From an uncultured Eubacteriales bacterium (lineage in GTDB: Bacteria; Bacillota; Clostridia; Oscillospirales; CAG-382), in contig URJL01000003.1 in assembly GCA_900548115.1 (NCBI GenBank), positions 1 to 64,000 of the forward strand: a stretch of 64,000 nt of DNA, in the 5' to 3' direction. Positions 52,860 through 62,564 of this stretch are shown here, one piece after another. Made by a program: the position numbers and the translations under genes. Numbering within the stretch: the first letter of the stretch is position 1; each line of letters opens with the position of its first letter. Under the pieces are notes generated by a model that saw only the letters and a program-made list of their open reading frames with translations, was not told where the DNA came from and made no database searches.

Positions 52860-55091
52860 TTATGAAAAACCGCGGGTTACGTCGGAAACATCGCTGATCT
52901 TGCGGATTCTTTGCACGATGGTCGTGACGTGTGTCGTGTTTTTGCAGGTAATGTTGATGGTGATCTTTAAAGTCTTTCCCGCTTGGATCGCCTTGGAATT
53001 CAAGGAATTTACCTGAACCTTCAGATCGTTTAAAAGATTTGAAAGCTCGGCAATGACCGTGAGGGAGTTTTTCGCGTAGATCTGCAAAACCGTTTCAAAC
53101 CCGTTTTCGGAATTGCTGCGGTTGATCGAATACTGTGACCAATGCACCTTGACCCAACGGTCTTTTTCCTCTTCCTTTTGCTGACCCGAAACGGCGTTGG
53201 GACAATCGGCTTTGTGAACCGAAACGCCGAAGCCGCGCGTGACAAATCCGACGATGGCGTCGCCCGGAAGCGGGTTGCAGCAACGAGCAAAGCGGATCTG
53301 ACAATTGTCGATTCCGTCGACGATGATGGTTTGATTTAAATTCTTCGGAGCGCCCTTCTGTGCGTTTTGCGAATAGGAGACCTCGCCGTTTTCGTCGGGA
53401 ATGTTTTTCGGTTCTTCCTCCTGAACGGGGGTCACCACGCGGTCGAATTCGCTCTTTAGTTTAGAGGAGATTTTGGAGATCGACAGTCCGCCGTAGCCGA
53501 GACTGTTATAAAAGTCGTCGACGTCCGCCATGCCGATGCGGGCGGTGATGTTGGCGACAATTTCGCTTATCTGCGCGTCGGTGCAGGCGCGGCCGAACGA
53601 CTTGATCTCGCGCTCGACCATGCTCTTTCCCTCCGCAATATTTTCGGTGCGTTTTTCGCGCTTATACCATTGACGGATTTTGTTTTTTGCTTCGCTGGTG
53701 CGGACGATCTTCAGCCAGTCCTTGCTCGGTCCCTTCGGGGTGGGGGAGGTGATGACCTCGACGATCTGTCCCGTTTGCAGAACTGTGCTGATGGGCACGA
53801 TCATGCCGTTGACTTTGGCACCCGTCATGCGGTTGCCGACCTCGCTGTGAATGGCAAAGGCAAAGTCGATGCACGTCGCGCCGTTTTGCAGGCTGATAAC
53901 GTCGCCCTTCGGCGTGAAAACGAAAATTTCGTCCTCGAATATGTCGATCTTCAAGGGCTTCAAAAATTCGTCGCTGTCGGCGTCGCCCTTTTCGGTCTCA
54001 ACCAGCGTTCGGATCCATTTTAATTTTTCGGCGATGTTTTCCTTGTCCTGCTCGCCCGATTTATACTTCCAGTGCGCCGCCACACCGTATTCCGCCACCG
54101 TGTGCATTTCCCATGTGCGGATCTGCACCTCGAAGGGAATTCCGTGCCGCCCGATGACCGTCGTATGGAGCGAACGGTAAAGATTGGGTTTCGGCGTGGA
54201 AATATAATCCTTGAAGCGTCCGGGGATCAGGTTGAACATTTCGTGGATGATGCCGAGCACCGTGTAGCATTCAAGCTCGGTGTCGACGATAATGCGGATG
54301 GCGTAAAAATCGTAGATCTCGTCAAAGCTTTTGCCCTGATTGTACATTTTTTTATAAATGCTGAAGATCGATTTTACGCGCCCCGACATGGAGTACGGAA
54401 TTTTTTCTTCGGCAAGCTTTTCGCGGATCTGCGTCTGTGCGTTTTCTAAGAAATCGCGGTTTTCGCCGTAGCGGTGCTCAATGTCCTTTTTGACCTCTTC
54501 GTAGCCGATCGGGTCGAGGTATTGCAACGACAGATTTTCAAGCTCGCCCTTGATTTTCTGAATACCGAGACGGTGGGCAAGCGGTGCGTAGACGTGCATG
54601 GTCTCGAGCGCGATGCGGCGCTGTTTTGCGTCGGGCTGTGCCGAGAGAGTGCGCATGTTGTGCAGACGGTCGGCAAGCTTGATAAAGATGACGCGGATGT
54701 CTTTGGACATGGCAAGAAACATCTTGCGCAGGTTCTCGACGCTTTCCTCTTCGCGGTTTTCAAAGTGAATGTTGACAAGCTTTGTAAGCCCGTCGACCAG
54801 CTCGCAAACCTCGTCGCCGAACATTTTGCGGATAGTCTCGCTGTCGGTTTTGTCCTTGCAGTCCTCGAGCGTGTCGTGCAAAAGGGCGGCGCACACCGAG
54901 TCGGTGTCCAGCTCCAGCTGCGCGACGATGATGGCGACGGCTACGGGGTGCGAGATATATTCCTCACCCGAGCGGCGAAATTGCCCTTCGTGCAGCGTAT
55001 GCGCATAATCATAAGCTTTTTTGATCTTATCAAAATCGTATTGGGTGCTGATGGCGATCAGCTTTTCATACAATTCGGCGTAATAATCCAT
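52860..55091 (-). CDS. relA: Bifunctional (p)ppGpp synthetase/hydrolase
   Basis: A 743-residue Rel protein. The HD hydrolase domain comes first, with HPVAVAIIVAQLELD and LLHDTLED near residue 71. Then follow the synthetase (YRSLHTTVIGRHGIPFEVQIRT near 300), the TGS domain (EDEIFVFTPKGDVISLQNGATCIDFAFAIH near 395), the zinc-finger region with RCCNPLPGDAIVGFVTRG, and a C-terminal ACT domain. Both HD and synthetase residues look intact, so it can make and degrade the alarmone. ATG 55091 follows AAAGGATAT. It lies between recJ and dtd. Confidence 0.97.
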   Translation of the reverse strand: MDYYAELYEKLIAISTQYDFDKIKKAYDYAHTLHEGQFRRSGEEYISHPVAVAIIVAQLELDTDSVCAALLHDTLEDCKDKTDSETIRKMFGDEVCELVDGLTKLVNIHFENREEESVENLRKMFLAMSKDIRVIFIKLADRLHNMRTLSAQPDAKQRRIALETMHVYAPLAHRLGIQKIKGELENLSLQYLDPIGYEEVKKDIEHRYGENRDFLENAQTQIREKLAEEKIPYSMSGRVKSIFSIYKKMYNQGKSFDEIYDFYAIRIIVDTELECYTVLGIIHEMFNLIPGRFKDYISTPKPNLYRSLHTTVIGRHGIPFEVQIRTWEMHTVAEYGVAAHWKYKSGEQDKENIAEKLKWIRTLVETEKGDADSDEFLKPLKIDIFEDEIFVFTPKGDVISLQNGATCIDFAFAIHSEVGNRMTGAKVNGMIVPISTVLQTGQIVEVITSPTPKGPSKDWLKIVRTSEAKNKIRQWYKREKRTENIAEGKSMVEREIKSFGRACTDAQISEIVANITARIGMADVDDFYNSLGYGGLSISKISSKLKSEFDRVVTPVQEEEPKNIPDENGEVSYSQNAQKGAPKNLNQTIIVDGIDNCQIRFARCCNPLPGDAIVGFVTRGFGVSVHKADCPNAVSGQQKEEEKDRWVKVHWSQYSINRSNSENGFETVLQIYAKNSLTVIAELSNLLNDLKVQVNSLNSKAIQAGKTLKITINITCKNTTHVTTIVQRIRKISDVSDVTRGFS

Positions 55092-55123
55092 GGCGGTTAT
55101 ATCCTTTCAAAAGGGACTTTTCG

Positions 55124-57226
55124 TTATTTTCCCGCGTTTTGCCGCAGGCGCGAAAGGAGGGTGCTTTCCTCGAGATTGACTTTTCCCTCCACCGCGCAGA
55201 GCGATACCTCGGCATCGTTCAGTCCGTCGCGCGAGAGGGTTATCAGCCCGCGCTCGGCAAAGACATCCAGCATGATATTGACCATGCACGGGGTCGACGG
55301 AACGCCGCCCGCGCGCAGCTTTTGCGAAAAAGAGCAAATGTCGATGTGCGGCGAGGTCTGAAGCGCGTTTCGCAAATAGACGAAGGTCTTGCGGAAGACC
55401 GTGATATCGGGAAGGTTTTCCGCGCTTACGGTAAAGGTCGCGATGGCGCGGAGATATTCTTTTGCCTGACGGTTTATGTAGGTGAGCGTTTCGCTTGACG
55501 GGCGAAGATCGCGCAGATGCAGCTGTACCGAGCGCGCTCCGCGGAATTCGTTGATCTCGAGCGAAAAAGCCGCGTCGACGTGCGCGCCCTTTTCAAAGGT
55601 GAATTCAGCCGGCGTTTTGTTGAAATAAAGCGCCGTGAAGCTGCATTCCCCGCGTGAGAGCAACAGCCGCAGATGTTTGTCGTTTCCGATCGGCGTTACC
55701 GATTCGATTACCGCGTCGCGCAGAGCGAAGACGGGCGAGGGATTCCCGTTGCCGTACGGCTCGAGCACTCCGAGCATTTCGGCATGGCGCGTGTCCAGCT
55801 CGTTTTCCGAAAGCTCAAGGTCGATGGCAAGCTCGGGCAGGCGCATCTCCTCGGTGATTCTCTCGGCGGCGTAGGCGTTGATCGCCTCGCGGAAAGCGCC
55901 GATTTTCTCTTCCTCGAGCGAAAGTCCCGCCGCAAGCTCGTGCCCGCCGCATTTCAAAAGCAGTTCGCGGCAGGCTCCGATCGCTTCGTTGATGTTAAAG
56001 CCCTTGATACTGCGTGCCGATCCTTTTCCCACGCCGTTGTGGGTGGTAATGAGAATACAGGGGAGATTGCAGCGCTCGACAAGACGCGAAGCGACAATGC
56101 CGATAACGCCTTGGTGCCAATGATCGCTCGACAGCACCAAGACCCGATCTTTTTCAAAATCGACGGTCTTGTCGATCTGTTCGAGCGCTTCGGCGAGAAT
56201 CTGCGCTTCAATCGCCTGACGTTCGCGGTTGAGCGCGCAAAGCTCCTCGGCGACGGCAAGGGCGCGGTCGGGGTCGCGGGTGATCAAAAGCTCCGCCGCG
56301 TGCTTTACCTCTCCGATGCGTCCCGCCGCGTTCAGGCGCGGCGCGATAATAAAGCCGACGGTCGTGGCGGTGATATTCTTTTTCGTTTCGGCGTTTCCGC
56401 CCTGCGCCGCATACAAAAGCGCCCGAACGCCGAGATTGGCGCCCTTGCGATTATTTAAGACCGAAAGCCCGTGCGATACGATCGTTCGGTTTTCCCCGTG
56501 CAGGGGCATGACGTCGGCGACCGTACCGAGCGACACGATGTCGAGATATTTTTCGCACAGAGCGGGAAGATTCTGCTCCCCCTCCAGCGCGCACAGAAGC
56601 TTGAACACCACGCCGACGCCCGCAAGCTCGGTGAAGGGATACACGTTGTCGGGGCGTTTGGGATTGATCACGGCGAGCGCGTCGGTTGGAAGCGCTCCGC
56701 GGCATTCGTGGTGGTCGGTGATGATAAGGTCGATCCCTTTTTGCTTTGCATACGCCGCTTCTTCGACGGCGGTAATGCCCGTGTCGACCGTGATGACAAG
56801 GCGTATTTTCGCGGCGGCAAAGCGGTCGATGGCGGCGGTGTTGAGTCCGTAGCCCTCCGAAAGGCGCTCGGGAATGTAATAACAGACCTGCGCCTCCTTG
56901 GAGGAAAGATAGAGGTACAGCGCCGCGACCGACGAAATTCCGTCGACGTCATAGTCGCCGTAGATCAAAATACGTTCGCCGTTTTCGACGGCGCTCTTTA
57001 TCCGCGCGCACGCTTTTTCCATGTCCGCAAGCAAAAAAGGGTCGTGAAAGGAAAGCGCGTCGCCGCTCAAAAAATCCGCCGCCTTTTCGGGCGTGTCGAT
57101 TCCGCGGGCACAAAGTATGCGCGCAAGAAAAAGAGGAATTTCCGTTTCCCGCGCCACTTTTTCGGCGCTTTCGGTATTATAGGGACGCACTGTCCACTTT
57201 TTTTCGTTTTTCAATCGTATATTCAT
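55124..57226 (-). CDS. recJ: Single-stranded-DNA-specific exonuclease RecJ
   Basis: A 700-residue DHH-family 5'-3' exonuclease for recombination and mismatch repair. The metal motifs are YGDYDVDGISSVAAL (near 93-107), VDTGITA, and TDHHECRGALP; DHHA1 motifs appear later in GKGSARSI and KCGGHELAAG. About 170 C-terminal residues form a further domain. The ATG at 57226 has a poor ribosome site but is supported by the usual KKWTVRP start. It is 88 bases after the RseC-like gene; the gap contains a short hairpin (GTATCG/CGATAC). Confidence 0.96.
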   Translation of the reverse strand: MNIRLKNEKKWTVRPYNTESAEKVARETEIPLFLARILCARGIDTPEKAADFLSGDALSFHDPFLLADMEKACARIKSAVENGERILIYGDYDVDGISSVAALYLYLSSKEAQVCYYIPERLSEGYGLNTAAIDRFAAAKIRLVITVDTGITAVEEAAYAKQKGIDLIITDHHECRGALPTDALAVINPKRPDNVYPFTELAGVGVVFKLLCALEGEQNLPALCEKYLDIVSLGTVADVMPLHGENRTIVSHGLSVLNNRKGANLGVRALLYAAQGGNAETKKNITATTVGFIIAPRLNAAGRIGEVKHAAELLITRDPDRALAVAEELCALNRERQAIEAQILAEALEQIDKTVDFEKDRVLVLSSDHWHQGVIGIVASRLVERCNLPCILITTHNGVGKGSARSIKGFNINEAIGACRELLLKCGGHELAAGLSLEEEKIGAFREAINAYAAERITEEMRLPELAIDLELSENELDTRHAEMLGVLEPYGNGNPSPVFALRDAVIESVTPIGNDKHLRLLLSRGECSFTALYFNKTPAEFTFEKGAHVDAAFSLEINEFRGARSVQLHLRDLRPSSETLTYINRQAKEYLRAIATFTVSAENLPDITVFRKTFVYLRNALQTSPHIDICSFSQKLRAGGVPSTPCMVNIMLDVFAERGLITLSRDGLNDAEVSLCAVEGKVNLEESTLLSRLRQNAGK

Positions 57227-57314
57227 TCGATTCGAATCGGTCCAATCTGTAATATAGGTCGGGTATCGCTTTAACGATACGTTATTTCGTGTTTTACAAA
57301 AAATGAGAGAATAA

Positions 57315-57746
57315 TCAGCCCTGCGCTTTTTCGACGATACGTTTCAGCATGACGCACGGGCGTTTTTTTACATAACGGTTCATTCCGTAAAGCAGTCCCG
57401 CAAAGGGAATAACAAACCCCGCCGCAGCGCCGAGAAGACAAGCCGTTTCGGAAGCGCCGTTTTGCGACAGAAGACCGCAGAGAAAGAAAGCGAAAAGCAA
57501 GGGAAAAATAAAGATTAAAAAGGTCGTTCCGAGAACAAAGCGGTTTTCGGAATAAAGTTCTACACGGTCGCCGACTGCGGCACCGAGCGTGTTTTTCACT
57601 TTGATCATGATCGGCTTTTCGTGAGTCGCATCGCACCCGCCGCCGCAAAAAGCCTTTTGCTTACAGCCCTCGCAGGCGCTTTGCCGCATGACGCGGACGT
57701 TTATTTTGCCGTCGTTTTCGGAGACGACAAGTCCCGATTGTACCAT
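57315..57746 (-). CDS. SoxR-reducing system protein RseC family
   Basis: A 143-residue membrane protein. Four N-terminal cysteines (ACEGCKQKAFCGGGC) can bind an Fe-S cluster or zinc, and two membrane helices follow (about 70-95 and 100-120). The N-terminal pattern VVSENDGKINVRVMRQSACEGC is that of RseC/YaaH-like proteins associated with RnfABCDGE complexes. The rnf genes are not in the window. It probably takes part in membrane redox balance. ATG 57746 follows GGAGAAACTTT. Confidence 0.85.
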   Translation of the reverse strand: MVQSGLVVSENDGKINVRVMRQSACEGCKQKAFCGGGCDATHEKPIMIKVKNTLGAAVGDRVELYSENRFVLGTTFLIFIFPLLFAFFLCGLLSQNGASETACLLGAAAGFVIPFAGLLYGMNRYVKKRPCVMLKRIVEKAQG

Positions 57747-57803
57747 AAAGTTTCTCCTTTGAAATCGGAAAGCTTAAAAAACCGACAAAGACCGAAAGAG
57801 CGG

Positions 57804-59441
57804 TCAGACGGTTTCGAGATAGGCAAGCGCACAGCGGATCCCGTCGACTGCGGCGCTGGTAATGCCGCCCGCGTAGCCCGCTCCCTCGCCGCAGGGGTAA
57901 AGCCCTTTGTGCGAAAGCGCCGACAGCGTGTCCTTTTCACGCAAAATGCGGACGGGCGACGAAGTTCGGGTCTCGGGCGCGGTCAGGATCGCGTCGGGCG
58001 AAGAAAAGCCCGAAAGCTGTTTTTCGAAGCACAAAAAGCCCTTTTTCAAATATTCGCCGACAAACGGCGGAAAGAGCGTTTCGACCGCGCATTCCTCGGT
58101 TTTTCCGGTGTAGGTGGGAAGCACTTTTCCCGAGGCGGCTCCGTTTTTCAAAAAATCACCCATGGTTCGGATCGGTGCGTTTCCGTGCGCTGCTTCGAAC
58201 GCTTTTTGCTCGATGGTGTGCTGAAAGGCGATGGCGGAAAACACGTCGCCGCCGAAGTCTTTTTCGTTTATCGAAACGGCGATGGCGGAGTTTGCGTTCT
58301 GCCCGTCGCGGGCGTGAAAGCTCATGCCGTTGGTGACGATCGTGCCGCGCTCGGAAGCCGAGGCGACGACCGTTCCGCCGGGACACATGCAGAAGGAATA
58401 GACCGCGCGGTCGCCGTCAAAGCGGTGCGAAAGGGCGTATTCGCCGTGCGGCAGGGCGGGATGTCCCGCCTTTTCGCCGTAGAGGGCGCGGTCAATGTCG
58501 GCTTGCAGATGCTCGACGCGAACGCCCACCGAAAAGGGCTTGGCGCAGAGAGAGACTCCTTCTGAAACAAGCGTTTTGAAGGTGTCGCGCGCACTGTGTC
58601 CGACGGCGAGAAACAGCGCGTCGGTCTCGATCTCGCCGTTTGTCGTTACCGCGGCGCGGACGCGCCCGTCCGAGAAAAAGCGAATACCGCAAAGAGCGGT
58701 CTCGAACCGTACCTCGCCGCCCAGCGAAAGGATCGTCTTTCGAATGTTTTTGACAATGGCACGAAGCTTGTCCGTCCCGACGTGCGGCTTTGCCGAGATG
58801 AGAATATCCTCGTCGGCTCCGTTTTGATAAAAAGTCTCGAGAACACTTTGACAAAGCGGATCGTTGATTCGGGTCATAAGCTTCCCGTCCGAAAAAGTGC
58901 CCGCGCCGCCCTCGCCGAACTGAACGTTCGATTCGGGGTCGACGACGCCGCTTTCCCAATAGCGCGCAACGTCGTCCGCCCGTCGGTCGACCTCCCGCCC
59001 GCGCTCGAGAACGATGGGGCGAAGCCCCGCCCGCGCAAGGGTGAGGGCGCAAAACATACCGCCGGGACCGAAGCCCGCGACGACGGGGCGAAGAGCACTT
59101 TTCTTTTCGGGAATAAAAAGCGGATCGTCGCAAAGAACCGAGAGCGAATGCTTTGCCGCAAAGGCGGAAAAGCGCGCATATTGCTCTTCGTTCAAAAATT
59201 GCGCTTCGCAAAGGCAAAAGGCGATCGAGTAGACAAACCGAATGTCCTCTTTTTTTCGCGCGTCGACCGATTTTTTGAACACCCGAAAGGAATTCTCCTT
59301 TACGGGATAGCGAAGAGAGGCGGCGCGCACCTTTTTGCGCGCCGCCTCCTTTGCCGCTTCATCGCACAAAAACGCACTTTTTTGCAGCGGCACGGAGACG
59401 CTTCGCACAAGAAGCGTCTCGATTTTGCGTATGTTATTCAT
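57804..59441 (-). CDS. FAD-dependent oxidoreductase
   Basis: A 545-residue flavoprotein of the uncharacterised NAD(P)/FAD dehydrogenase family common in Clostridia. An N-terminal segment of about 95 residues precedes the dinucleotide motif VAGFGPGGMFCALTLARAG near residue 110. Characteristic blocks follow: NVQFGEGGAGTFSDGKLMTR, HSARDTFKTL, FCMCPGGTVV and a C-terminal FAD motif PCGEGAGYAGGITSAAVDG. The substrate is unknown. It starts inside the end of cdaR (8-base overlap), so it is coupled to the c-di-AMP cluster. Confidence 0.9.
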   Translation of the reverse strand: MNNIRKIETLLVRSVSVPLQKSAFLCDEAAKEAARKKVRAASLRYPVKENSFRVFKKSVDARKKEDIRFVYSIAFCLCEAQFLNEEQYARFSAFAAKHSLSVLCDDPLFIPEKKSALRPVVAGFGPGGMFCALTLARAGLRPIVLERGREVDRRADDVARYWESGVVDPESNVQFGEGGAGTFSDGKLMTRINDPLCQSVLETFYQNGADEDILISAKPHVGTDKLRAIVKNIRKTILSLGGEVRFETALCGIRFFSDGRVRAAVTTNGEIETDALFLAVGHSARDTFKTLVSEGVSLCAKPFSVGVRVEHLQADIDRALYGEKAGHPALPHGEYALSHRFDGDRAVYSFCMCPGGTVVASASERGTIVTNGMSFHARDGQNANSAIAVSINEKDFGGDVFSAIAFQHTIEQKAFEAAHGNAPIRTMGDFLKNGAASGKVLPTYTGKTEECAVETLFPPFVGEYLKKGFLCFEKQLSGFSSPDAILTAPETRTSSPVRILREKDTLSALSHKGLYPCGEGAGYAGGITSAAVDGIRCALAYLETV

Positions 59442-60777
59442 TCGTGTTTTCCGCTTTCGTGATAATAAGATCGGCGGTGCAGTCCGATGCATTTTTAATG
59501 AAGACATTGCGCACCTCATCCGAGCCGAACACCACCTCGACGGGATAATCGTAATAGGTTCCCTCGGAGAGTCCGTCGGCGGAGATATAGGCTTTTATAT
59601 CGGAGGCGGACAGCTGCGAAACAACGTCGTAAGTGCCGCAAACCGTGAGAAACAGAGGGCTTGCCGCTTCGGCGGCGAGACCGTCCTCGACCCCTTCGAC
59701 CGTAATGCGGCGGGCAATGAAGGTGATCTGCCGCTCGCGGTAATTTTTGATCGAAAGCTGCATGGAACATTTGGTGCGCGTCCCGGCAAGGCTTACGCCG
59801 TCGGGCAGTTTATAATCGAGCTGCAAAGTCTGCGACGAGCCGATGAGCGTCTCGTCGACGGGCGTTGTGCCGATCTCGGTGAGATTTTCGATGTCCTCAA
59901 TCTCCCCCCGCACCGTGACGGTGGAGGGCTTTGCCGTATATTCGATGACATCGGCGTCGAAATATCCGTGCTGGAATTCGGGCACGACGGGCAGTTCTTT
60001 TTCCATGTTGACGGGAACATACACGTCGATCTGCTTGTCTAAGATCGAAACATACGGGTTGTCGATCTCGTTTCCGCTCTCGTCCAGCAAAATCGGCGTC
60101 ACGCCCTTGATGTTGACCGAGCGGTTGATCTGCGAAAGCTCGACGGTCACTTCGGCTTCGGCAATGGTGGCAAGAACCTCTTCGGGTCCCTGCACCGTGA
60201 CATAGCTGCGGGAGGTCTCGAGCGTGCCGATCTTCAAGGTCTTGTCGTCGCTCGTGCCGCCCGTATATTCCGCCCGAACCCGCACGCTGCGGCTCGAGGG
60301 CTTGTCAACGTAAACATAAAGGCTCTTCGGCAACACCTCTTCGATCGAGGCGTCCTTTGCCGTGACGACCGAAATGTTCAGAGGATATTCGCCCGCCTCG
60401 GTGATCTGGGAAATGTCGACATAGGCGGTGATATCGGAGGAGCGGATGCCCGAGAGCACGCTTCTCTTTCCCGAAAGAACCACGTCGACGGTGTAGCGGT
60501 CGCTCGACATGACCTCCAGCCCCTTGCGGTTCGTTCCCGTGTTACGGAAAGTCACCTCAACGCCGCTGTAGGTCTCACGGTACGTGGTGCTCTGCGTGTC
60601 GATAACATACGACCATAAACAGACGGCGGCGAAAACGCATAGAATCTTGGCGATGATATCGTGCGTGAAAAACGTCTTGACCGCATTCCAAAATTTTGTG
60701 CGCGAAAAACCCGTGTCCGAGCCGTCCTCGTTCTTTTTTCCGAAATTTTTGAAAAACGGCATGTTGATCTTTTTCAT
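59434..60777 (-). CDS. cdaR: YbbR-domain regulator of diadenylate cyclase
   Basis: A 447-residue membrane protein. An amphipathic N-terminus and a single membrane helix (about 42-60, IIAKILCVFAAVCLWSYVI) are followed by an outer region with several YbbR repeats, each with VTFRNTG- or VTVQGP-like strands (for example TVVLSGK, VYVDKPSSR, VTVRGEIEDIEN). CdaR modulates CdaA activity. The ATG overlaps the cdaA stop (ATGA), with GGAGGGACG upstream. Confidence 0.93.
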   Translation of the reverse strand: MKKINMPFFKNFGKKNEDGSDTGFSRTKFWNAVKTFFTHDIIAKILCVFAAVCLWSYVIDTQSTTYRETYSGVEVTFRNTGTNRKGLEVMSSDRYTVDVVLSGKRSVLSGIRSSDITAYVDISQITEAGEYPLNISVVTAKDASIEEVLPKSLYVYVDKPSSRSVRVRAEYTGGTSDDKTLKIGTLETSRSYVTVQGPEEVLATIAEAEVTVELSQINRSVNIKGVTPILLDESGNEIDNPYVSILDKQIDVYVPVNMEKELPVVPEFQHGYFDADVIEYTAKPSTVTVRGEIEDIENLTEIGTTPVDETLIGSSQTLQLDYKLPDGVSLAGTRTKCSMQLSIKNYRERQITFIARRITVEGVEDGLAAEAASPLFLTVCGTYDVVSQLSASDIKAYISADGLSEGTYYDYPVEVVFGSDEVRNVFIKNASDCTADLIITKAENTNE

Positions 60778-61616
60778 TTCGTCCCTCCGTTTTCCCCGTT
60801 TTTGTCGTTATCGTTTTCCGACAGCATAAGGCGTAAAAGAAGCCTGCGCAGCTGTGCGCCGTCGTAATGGCGGGTCAGATGTCCGTCGAGCGCGACCGAG
60901 ATCACGCCCGTTTCCTCCGATACGATCACCACGACCGCGTCGGAGTTTTCACTCATGCCGATGCCGGCGCGATGGCGCGTTCCGAGATCCTTGATGATCT
61001 CGGGATTGGTGGAAAGCGGAAGAAAACAGCCTGCCGAATAAAGGCGGTTGCTGCGGATGATGAGCGCGCCGTCGTGCATGGGCGCTTTGTTGAAGAAAAT
61101 ATTTTTGATCATATACGCGACGGGAAGCGCGTCGATAACCGTTCCCGTTTTAATGACGTCGCCGAGCTTGGTCGAGCGCTCGAAAATGATGAGAGCACCC
61201 GTCTTTTCGGCGGAAAAGTCGGTCACGGCTTCGACAACCGCGTCGATGCACTGCACGGTCTGCGACATGTATTTTTTGTCCTTTTTACGGTTGCGCGAAA
61301 TAAAAGAGGGTCCGCCGACCTTTTCGAGAAAGGCGCGAAGCTCCGACTGGAACAAAATGACGACGCCGATCATGCCGACCTGCACGATGTTGCCGATAAG
61401 AAAGCTCAAAACCGACATGCCGAGAAGGTTGCTGACCATCATGGCGACGAATACGAGAAGAATGCCGACGGCAAGCTTTCCCGCGCGGCGGTCGCGTACA
61501 AAACGGTATATGTAATAGAAAATGACCGATACGATGGCAATATCTAAAACATCAAAGAAGCCGATCGAGGAAAATTGCGTGAGAAAACCCGAAAAAGCGT
61601 CATACAGCGTGCTCAT
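60774..61616 (-). CDS. cdaA: Diadenylate cyclase CdaA
   Basis: A 280-residue enzyme making c-di-AMP from two ATP. Three N-terminal helices (about residues 20-90) anchor it in the membrane. The DAC domain carries the DGA motif in PMHDGALII near 178 and the RHR motif in LGTRHRAGIGMSE near 214. c-di-AMP controls potassium and osmotic balance. ATG 61616 lies inside the end of birA, and its ribosome site AAGGAGGAA is within birA codons. glmM, often third in this cluster, is absent. Confidence 0.97.
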   Translation of the reverse strand: MSTLYDAFSGFLTQFSSIGFFDVLDIAIVSVIFYYIYRFVRDRRAGKLAVGILLVFVAMMVSNLLGMSVLSFLIGNIVQVGMIGVVILFQSELRAFLEKVGGPSFISRNRKKDKKYMSQTVQCIDAVVEAVTDFSAEKTGALIIFERSTKLGDVIKTGTVIDALPVAYMIKNIFFNKAPMHDGALIIRSNRLYSAGCFLPLSTNPEIIKDLGTRHRAGIGMSENSDAVVVIVSEETGVISVALDGHLTRHYDGAQLRRLLLRLMLSENDNDKNGENGGTK

Positions 61617-62514
61617 CGTTTGCTTCCTCCTTGTTCTTCATATTTTCCTCGTTTTCTTCGTTTCCGTTTTCTTCGTCTTCGTCCTCTTCGCCGCGTACAA
61701 GACGGGTGCTGACCTCGCCCGTGCGGAGAATGTCGGTGGTTCCGTCGGCGTATTGGACATAAAGCGCCGCGTCGTCGTCTATCCCCAAGACCTTTGCGCG
61801 CCGAACCGTGTCGCCGCGGAGAACGTCGACCTCCTTGCCGATGATGACCGAGAGCGAGCGGTATTCGTTCAGCAGTTCCTCCCGTGCGTTTTCGTCCTTG
61901 TCGGCAAGGCATTTTTCAAGCTGATTGAGTATTTCGGCGCACAGCTCGTTTTTGGAGAAGGCAACCTTCGTAAAGTCGGAAAGCGAGGCGGCAATTTCGG
62001 ATACGTCGCCCGAAAAACCGCCCTTGGGGGAGGATACGTTGATTCCGATGCCGAGAACGGTAAAATCTGCTTTCCCTTTCAAAACGACCCGCTCCGCCAG
62101 AATGCCGCAGAGCTTTTTGCCCTCGTAATAAATGTCGTTGACCCACTTTACACCGACGGCAAGACCCGTAAGCGAGCGGATCGCACGGGCGACCGCCACG
62201 GCAGCGCGAACGGTAAGCCCGATGGGATCGCAGGCGACGCGCCGGTCGAACAGGAGCGTGCTCATATAAAGTCCGCCCTTGGGCGAGAGAAACGTGCGCC
62301 CGAGCCGTCCGCGCCCCGAAAGCTGTGTTTCGGAAACGACGGTAAAGCCGTCGTCCAGAATTTCGCTGCGTTGTTTGATATAGAGATTGGTGGAGCCGAC
62401 CGATTGCAAAACGGCAAGGGTCGACCCGATGACGACCGTATCGAGCTGCGAGGATATCGCCGCAACGGAAAGCGGCATGCCCGCCGCAATGCAGTTTTTC
62501 GGTTCTTCAGCCAT
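61600..62514 (-). CDS. birA: Biotin-[acetyl-CoA-carboxylase] ligase, no DNA-binding domain
   Basis: A 304-residue biotin protein ligase. The catalytic loop is SGRGRLGRTF near residue 67, with KWVNDIYYEGKKLCGILAE near 123 and LGIGINV. There is no N-terminal helix-turn-helix, so it is a pure ligase and not a repressor. The C-terminus is an unusual acidic tail of about 30 residues (GEEDEDEENGNEENEENMKN). This tail lies just where the cdaA ribosome site is encoded. ATG 62514 follows GAGGTGATCCC. Confidence 0.93.
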   Translation of the reverse strand: MAEEPKNCIAAGMPLSVAAISSQLDTVVIGSTLAVLQSVGSTNLYIKQRSEILDDGFTVVSETQLSGRGRLGRTFLSPKGGLYMSTLLFDRRVACDPIGLTVRAAVAVARAIRSLTGLAVGVKWVNDIYYEGKKLCGILAERVVLKGKADFTVLGIGINVSSPKGGFSGDVSEIAASLSDFTKVAFSKNELCAEILNQLEKCLADKDENAREELLNEYRSLSVIIGKEVDVLRGDTVRRAKVLGIDDDAALYVQYADGTTDILRTGEVSTRLVRGEEDEDEENGNEENEENMKNKEEANDEHAV

Positions 62515-62564
62515 GGGATCACCTCATCTTTTTTTGGATTTGTCGTTCGGTTTGCGCGCGTCCT

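Noticed and set aside
57216..57245. tRNA-like TTCGAATCG segment
   Set aside because: No acceptor, anticodon or D-arm can be formed around it; it is a chance palindrome at the start of recJ.
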